Positions 61,098 through 64,000 of a stretch of DNA of 64,000 bases are shown piece by piece. Every line of letters starts with the position of its first letter. Position 1 is the stretch's first letter. The stretch covers positions 36,976 through 100,975 of the forward strand of contig NZ_JAEACP010000020.1 in the NCBI RefSeq assembly GCF_015999335.1, written 5' to 3'. The notes beneath the pieces were generated by a model that ran no database searches, had not been told where the DNA came from, and saw only the letters and a program-made list of their open reading frames with translations. The stretch comes from Tabrizicola soli (lineage in GTDB: Bacteria > Pseudomonadota > Alphaproteobacteria > Rhodobacterales > Rhodobacteraceae). The translations under genes and the position numbers were made by a program.

Positions 61098-61302
61098 CGC
61101 TTCGGCCTTCGAAAGCCTCACGGGCACAATCGTGGGCTTCCTGCTCTCCGTCTGGGTGCAGCGGTTCCTGTTTCCCGCGCTGGGATATGAGCTGGCCCTG
61201 ATCGACAACTTCATGGTGGCGACGGTGTTCACCCTGATCTCCTTCCTGCGCGGCTATGTCATCCGGCGCACCTTCAACGCGCTCAGGGACCAGTTGCCAT
61301 GA
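61075..61302 (+). CDS. Small membrane protein of the packaging module, element B
   Basis: A 75-residue orthologue of 26141-26368 (MTAGQSASASAFESLTGTIV). Two hydrophobic stretches (GFLLSVWVQRFLFPALGYEL, DNFMVATVFTLISFLRGYV) with a basic end. Only a handful of conservative changes relative to A. Stop overlaps the next ATG by 4 bp. Confidence 0.7.
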   Translation: MTAGQSASASAFESLTGTIVGFLLSVWVQRFLFPALGYELALIDNFMVATVFTLISFLRGYVIRRTFNALRDQLP

Positions 61303-61880
61303 GCGGCCCACCCCGCAAACCCACCGCCTGGCGCCGCATGGAGGGCAACCGTGGCAAGAAGGCGTGGAACCGGGCCGAACCTGTGCCGCCCGAGGGTATC
61401 CCGGATTGCCCCGACCATCTGAGCGAGGAAGCCCGCACGGAGTGGCACCGGCTGGTGGAGACGCTGGTCGGCATGGGTGTGATCTCCATCGTCGACCGGG
61501 CCGTCCTGGCCGCCTACTGCCAGGCCTATGGCCGCTGGGTCGAGGCCGAGCAGAAGCTGAAGGAGACGCCGCTCCTGATCAAGACACCCTCGGGCTATGT
61601 GCAGCAATCGCCCTGGCTGACGGTGGCGAACCGGCAGATGGAACTGATGGGCCGCTACATGGCGGAGATCGGGCTGACGCCGGCGTCGCGGTCGAGGATC
61701 GTGGCCTATGCCGATGCCGCCAAGGCCGAGGACCGCGTGGACCGGATCGAGATGGTGGTCGTCTGGAAAGGCGAGGACGGTGTCATCTACGAGCAACCCA
61801 TGGATGGCTCCGGCCCCAAGGTTCCCCACGATCCCGACCGGGAGCCGGTGCGGCGCAACCTCCTGAACGGTAATCTCTGA
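61299..61880 (+). CDS. Phage terminase small subunit, P27 family (second copy), element B
   Basis: A 193-residue orthologue of 26365-26961: MSGPPRKPTAWRRMEGNRGK, PDHLSEEARTEWHRLVETLV, YVQQSPWLTVANRQME. The body matches A closely; the C-terminal extension (residues 130-193: YADAAKAEDRVDRIEMVVVW, KVPHDPDREPVRRNLLNG) is unrelated to the A extension. The variable tail may carry element- or helper-specific contacts. Confidence 0.85.
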   Translation: MSGPPRKPTAWRRMEGNRGKKAWNRAEPVPPEGIPDCPDHLSEEARTEWHRLVETLVGMGVISIVDRAVLAAYCQAYGRWVEAEQKLKETPLLIKTPSGYVQQSPWLTVANRQMELMGRYMAEIGLTPASRSRIVAYADAAKAEDRVDRIEMVVVWKGEDGVIYEQPMDGSGPKVPHDPDREPVRRNLLNGNL

Positions 61881-61929
61881 CTTCCCAAGTGAAATCAACA
61901 ATTTGACTACGAGACCGCGCGCTTCTGGC

Positions 61930-61967
61930 GTACACAACTGCGCAACGAACGTTACGCAGTTGTGTAC
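61930..61967. repeat. 38-bp palindrome upstream of resolvase, element B
   Basis: Left arm GTACACAACTGCG and right arm CGCAGTTGTGTAC are exact complements; the inner AACG/CGTT continue the symmetry around a central AA, with one mismatched pair. It ends 12 bp before the resolvase ATG, exactly as in element A. Confidence 0.78.
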
Positions 61968-61979
61968 AGGGGGGCGGGA

Positions 61980-62663
61980 ATGGCGGCAGGGCAGCGGCTG
62001 GTGGCCTATGAGCGGGTCTCGACTGCGCGGCAGGGGGCGAGCGGGCTTGGGCTTGAAGCACAGCGCAAGGTGATCGATGACTTCGCGGCATCGCGCGGCG
62101 CGGAGGTGCTGGCGCGGTTCACCGAGGTGGAAAGCGGGCGGAAGGCGGACCGGCCGGAACTGGCCAAGGCGCTGCACCTGGCGAAGGTGACGGGGGCAAC
62201 GCTGGTGATCGCCAAACTGGACCGGCTTAGTCGAAACGCGGCGTTCCTCCTCGCCCTGCGCGACAGCGGGGTGCGGTTCGTGGCCGTGGACATGCCAGAG
62301 GCTAACGACCTGACGGTTGGCATCATGGCTCTCGTTGCCCAAGCCGAACGCGAGGCGATCTCGCGGCGAACGAAGGAAGCCCTCGCCGTCACCAAAGCCC
62401 GTGGAGTGAAGCTCGGGAACCCGAACGGGGCGGCGAGCCTTCGCCGGGCCGCGAAAGGCGGGGCCGCGCTCAGGGCGGCGGTATCGGCGAATGCGGCTGC
62501 CTTTGCGGTGGATCTGGCGCCAGTGCTCGCGGATATCCGGGCTGCGGGGCACACGTCGCTGCGGGCGATTGCGGCGGAACTAACAGCACGCGGGATACAG
62601 ACGAGGCGAGGTGGGCAGTGGAATGTGGGGAATGTCAGGGGGGTGCTGATCAAAGCTAAATGA
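61980..62663 (+). CDS. Small serine recombinase/resolvase, element B
   Basis: A 227-residue orthologue of 27041-27739: S14 in YERVSTARQG, VIAKLDRLSRNAAFLLALRD, AQAEREAISRRTKEAL and the C-terminal helix-turn-helix TSLRAIAAELTARGIQTRRG. It is preceded by its palindrome. The last codons overlap the next reading frame by ATGA, which could be chance because that frame begins with non-native sequence. Confidence 0.9.
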   Translation: MAAGQRLVAYERVSTARQGASGLGLEAQRKVIDDFAASRGAEVLARFTEVESGRKADRPELAKALHLAKVTGATLVIAKLDRLSRNAAFLLALRDSGVRFVAVDMPEANDLTVGIMALVAQAEREAISRRTKEALAVTKARGVKLGNPNGAASLRRAAKGGAALRAAVSANAAAFAVDLAPVLADIRAAGHTSLRAIAAELTARGIQTRRGGQWNVGNVRGVLIKAK

Positions 62664-63088
62664 ACGCCGCAGGCGACCGACATGGGATTCTTGGCCTCTA
62701 CGGCTCCAACGCCGCTCTTGCTACCACCCTGGCGCTGGCCGCAGCGATCAAGTGTATCGGCATCGGCTTCCAACGCGGGACGCACACCCGTTGGCAGTTG
62801 GTCGCAAACGACGACACCGGTTCACCGACCCTGACCGACATGGGGGCGAGCTTTGCCATCGCCACGGGCGGGGTGCTGACCCTGTTCATCGCCGCGCCGC
62901 CGAATGGGTCATCCGTCTGGGTGCGGGTGGTCGACGAAGTGTCCGGCGCAGTCTTCGAGCAGGAGACCACCGCCGATCTGCCCGCCACCACGCAATTCCT
63001 GTCGCCGCGGCTGTTCCTGAACAACGGCGCGACGGCGGCGGCGGTCGCTTACGATTGCTCGGGGGTGTATGTGGAGACGGACTACTGA
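62660..63088 (+). CDS. Phage tail or baseplate protein C-terminal portion
   Basis: A 142-residue beta-rich protein (KCIGIGFQRGTHTRWQLVAN, SFAIATGGVLTLFIAAPPNG, SSVWVRVVDEVSGAVFEQET, TQFLSPRLFLNNGATAAAVA). The repeating strand pattern and the position just before endolysin and Rz1 genes match the C-terminal end of a phage tail-tip or fibre protein, with the rest deleted. The first 10-15 codons may be read-through from the junction with the resolvase. Function as a separate protein is doubtful. Confidence 0.55.
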   Translation: MNAAGDRHGILGLYGSNAALATTLALAAAIKCIGIGFQRGTHTRWQLVANDDTGSPTLTDMGASFAIATGGVLTLFIAAPPNGSSVWVRVVDEVSGAVFEQETTADLPATTQFLSPRLFLNNGATAAAVAYDCSGVYVETDY

Positions 63089-63089
63089 T

Positions 63090-63377
63090 CCCGAATCTTT
63101 CAAAACAGGCGCCAGCAAGCTTGCGGTGAAAGGACCGGCGCTCGACAAAGCGCAGGCGCTGCGCAACCGGCTGGTCAAGCCGCTTATCGTTCGTTCGGCC
63201 TATCGCAGCCCTAAGCACAATCGCGCCGTCGCCGGCGCGATCCGCTCGAATCACATGGAGGGCGCCGCTTTCGACACTGCGATGACGAACCACGACCCGA
63301 CGGCGTTTGAGGCTGCGGCGCGTCGCCCTCGTGATCGCAACGAGCTTGCTCAGCGGCTGCGCGACGGTTCGTTCTGA
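63090..63377 (+). pseudogene. M15-type endolysin fragment, fused out of frame into Rz1
   Basis: The frame contains the core of a peptidase M15 endolysin: SAYRSPKHNRAVAGAIRSNH and the zinc-type HMEGAAFD motif, after ESFKTGASKLAVKGP. It has no proper start and its C-terminal half is missing: after MTNHDPTAFEAAAR the sequence passes into the signal region of the Rz1-like gene read in another frame. A deletion has joined the two genes. Confidence 0.6.
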
Positions 63378-63540
63378 GGACGGCAGGCTCGCGACGTGCC
63401 CGCCTGTGGTCGAGTACGGCCGGGAGTTCCTGGCGCGGGCGGCAAAGGAACAGGCCCTGCTGCCGGAGGGCTCTGCGATCGCGGAGATGTTGAGCGACTA
63501 TGCTGTGATGCGAGACCGGGCGCGAGGTTGCTTTCGCTAA
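63307..63540 (+). CDS. Rz1-like spanin lipoprotein, element B
   Basis: A 77-residue lipoprotein (MRLRRVALVIATSLLSGC with lipobox LLSGC), then ATCPPVVEYGREFLARAAKE and EMLSDYAVMRDRARGCF. It is the counterpart of 29743-29991 in element A: the same CPPVV motif and C-terminal YAVxRDxAR helix. It overlaps the endolysin fragment in a different frame. The interval 63541-63701 has no recognisable gene and probably contains the right end of the island. Confidence 0.65.
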   Translation: MRLRRVALVIATSLLSGCATVRSEDGRLATCPPVVEYGREFLARAAKEQALLPEGSAIAEMLSDYAVMRDRARGCFR

Positions 63541-63701
63541 CTTGCGGCTTCTCAATCAAATACGCATGTCGCGCATTCTCTCCGGTAACTCTTCATCGTC
63601 GTTTTCTGGCGAGCCAGAGGCTTTCCGACGAAGCAAGTCGCCGTGTATCCCTCTGCCATCTGGCTCCGTCTTCAGTGATATGCAATCACTCGGACCGCTA
63701 A

Positions 63702-63836
63702 CTATTTCTTCTTGTGCTCGCCAAGATTGGTCAAGGCTTTACCCTTCGTGAAGTCGGCTGTTGCAACGACCTTTTCCTTCACCCTCTTGGGCTTCTTCGC
63801 CTCACGGTTCCCGCGTTGCTTGTCACCTTTGGACAT
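63702..63836 (-). CDS. Small basic protein
   Basis: A 44-residue Lys-rich protein (MSKGDKQRGNREAKKPKRVK) with an excellent AGGAGGAACC site before the ATG at 63836. Similar short basic proteins are common in alphaproteobacterial chromosomes. It lies downstream of groEL in the same direction and probably belongs to the core genome. Function unknown. Confidence 0.65.
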   Translation of the reverse strand: MSKGDKQRGNREAKKPKRVKEKVVATADFTKGKALTNLGEHKKK

Positions 63837-63943
63837 TTCGGTTCCTCCTGGTTCTGAGTTTTTTCTGAAGCAGTGCTCGGTGTTTGTTTTCATTAACACC
63901 GTGGATTGGTGTCCGGGGGCTCCTGCCCGCGGGACGCCGCCGT

Positions 63944-64000
63944 TCACATCATTCCGCCCATGTCGGGCATTTCGCTGCCGGCACCGGCCTTCTCGGGCTT
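63944..64000 (-). CDS. groEL: 60 kDa chaperonin GroEL, C-terminal end
   Basis: The last 18 codons of GroEL are visible: KPEKAGAGSEMPDMGGMM then TGA (63946-63944). The Gly-Met-rich tail is the hallmark of bacterial GroEL. The rest lies beyond the window. It fixes the right side of the island in core DNA. Confidence 0.88.
   Translation of the reverse strand, partial: KPEKAGAGSEMPDMGGMM

Noticed and set aside
63541..63701. A third att-like copy near the right end of the island
   Set aside because: Only a short loose match (GCATTCTC and a few bases) to the tRNA-Ser flank was found, not the CCTCCGCCACTTGCCC core, so the right boundary remains unplaced.

Overview
The window is chromosomal DNA of a high-GC alphaproteobacterium, most likely a Rhodobacter/Paracoccus-type member of the Rhodobacterales. 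This rests on the GC-rich codon use, the gene set tatD-holB-tmk-dac-SPOR beside tRNA-Ser(UGA), and a groEL tail ending in a Met/Gly-rich stretch at the far right. The identification is inferred from gene style; no database was searched.

Layout. Core genome: 1-5479 (tatD partial, holB, VOC protein, tmk, D,D-carboxypeptidase, SPOR lipoprotein, tRNA-Ser) and about 63700-64000 (small basic protein, groEL C-terminus). Between them is a roughly 58 kb island inserted at the 3' end of tRNA-Ser. It looks like two related elements in tandem. Element A spans about 5480-43120 and element B about 43120-63650; the join is marked by a diverged second copy (43118-43308) of the tRNA-Ser 3' end and its downstream flank.

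Both elements share one plan: a type I restriction-modification operon pointing back at the att end with an accessory gene at its distal end; a translationally coupled recombinase cassette (small ORF, DUF2924, serine recombinase, HTH protein); a replication module (AlpA-like HTH plus a primase: Prim-Pol/helicase in A, P4-type in B); variable cargo; a phage packaging-entry module (ParB-domain methyltransferase, a cos-like block, two P27-type small terminases around an HTH protein and a small membrane protein); a palindrome and small serine resolvase; and decayed phage lysis genes (Rz1-like lipoprotein, endolysin or holin scraps). There is no large terminase, portal or capsid gene, so the elements resemble phage satellites or stripped prophages that would need a helper for packaging.

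Cargo. A carries a three-Cys-motif protein with TcmP, a HEPN-type protein co-transcribed with the RM genes, a 704-residue protein of unknown function, an HNH nuclease, a SEC-C protein, and then a metabolic block: SulP, GlxA-type regulator, TSUP exporter, Crp/Fnr regulator, a PanB paralogue with altered metal ligands, and a two-permease, two-ATPase NitT/TauT-type importer. B carries a type I RM with fused HsdM-HsdS and a YgjP-type protease, and a two-gene operon of a QueC-like enzyme and an unrecognised Met-Gly-starting partner. The last pair and the HEPN-RM operon are the best candidates for undescribed defence biology.
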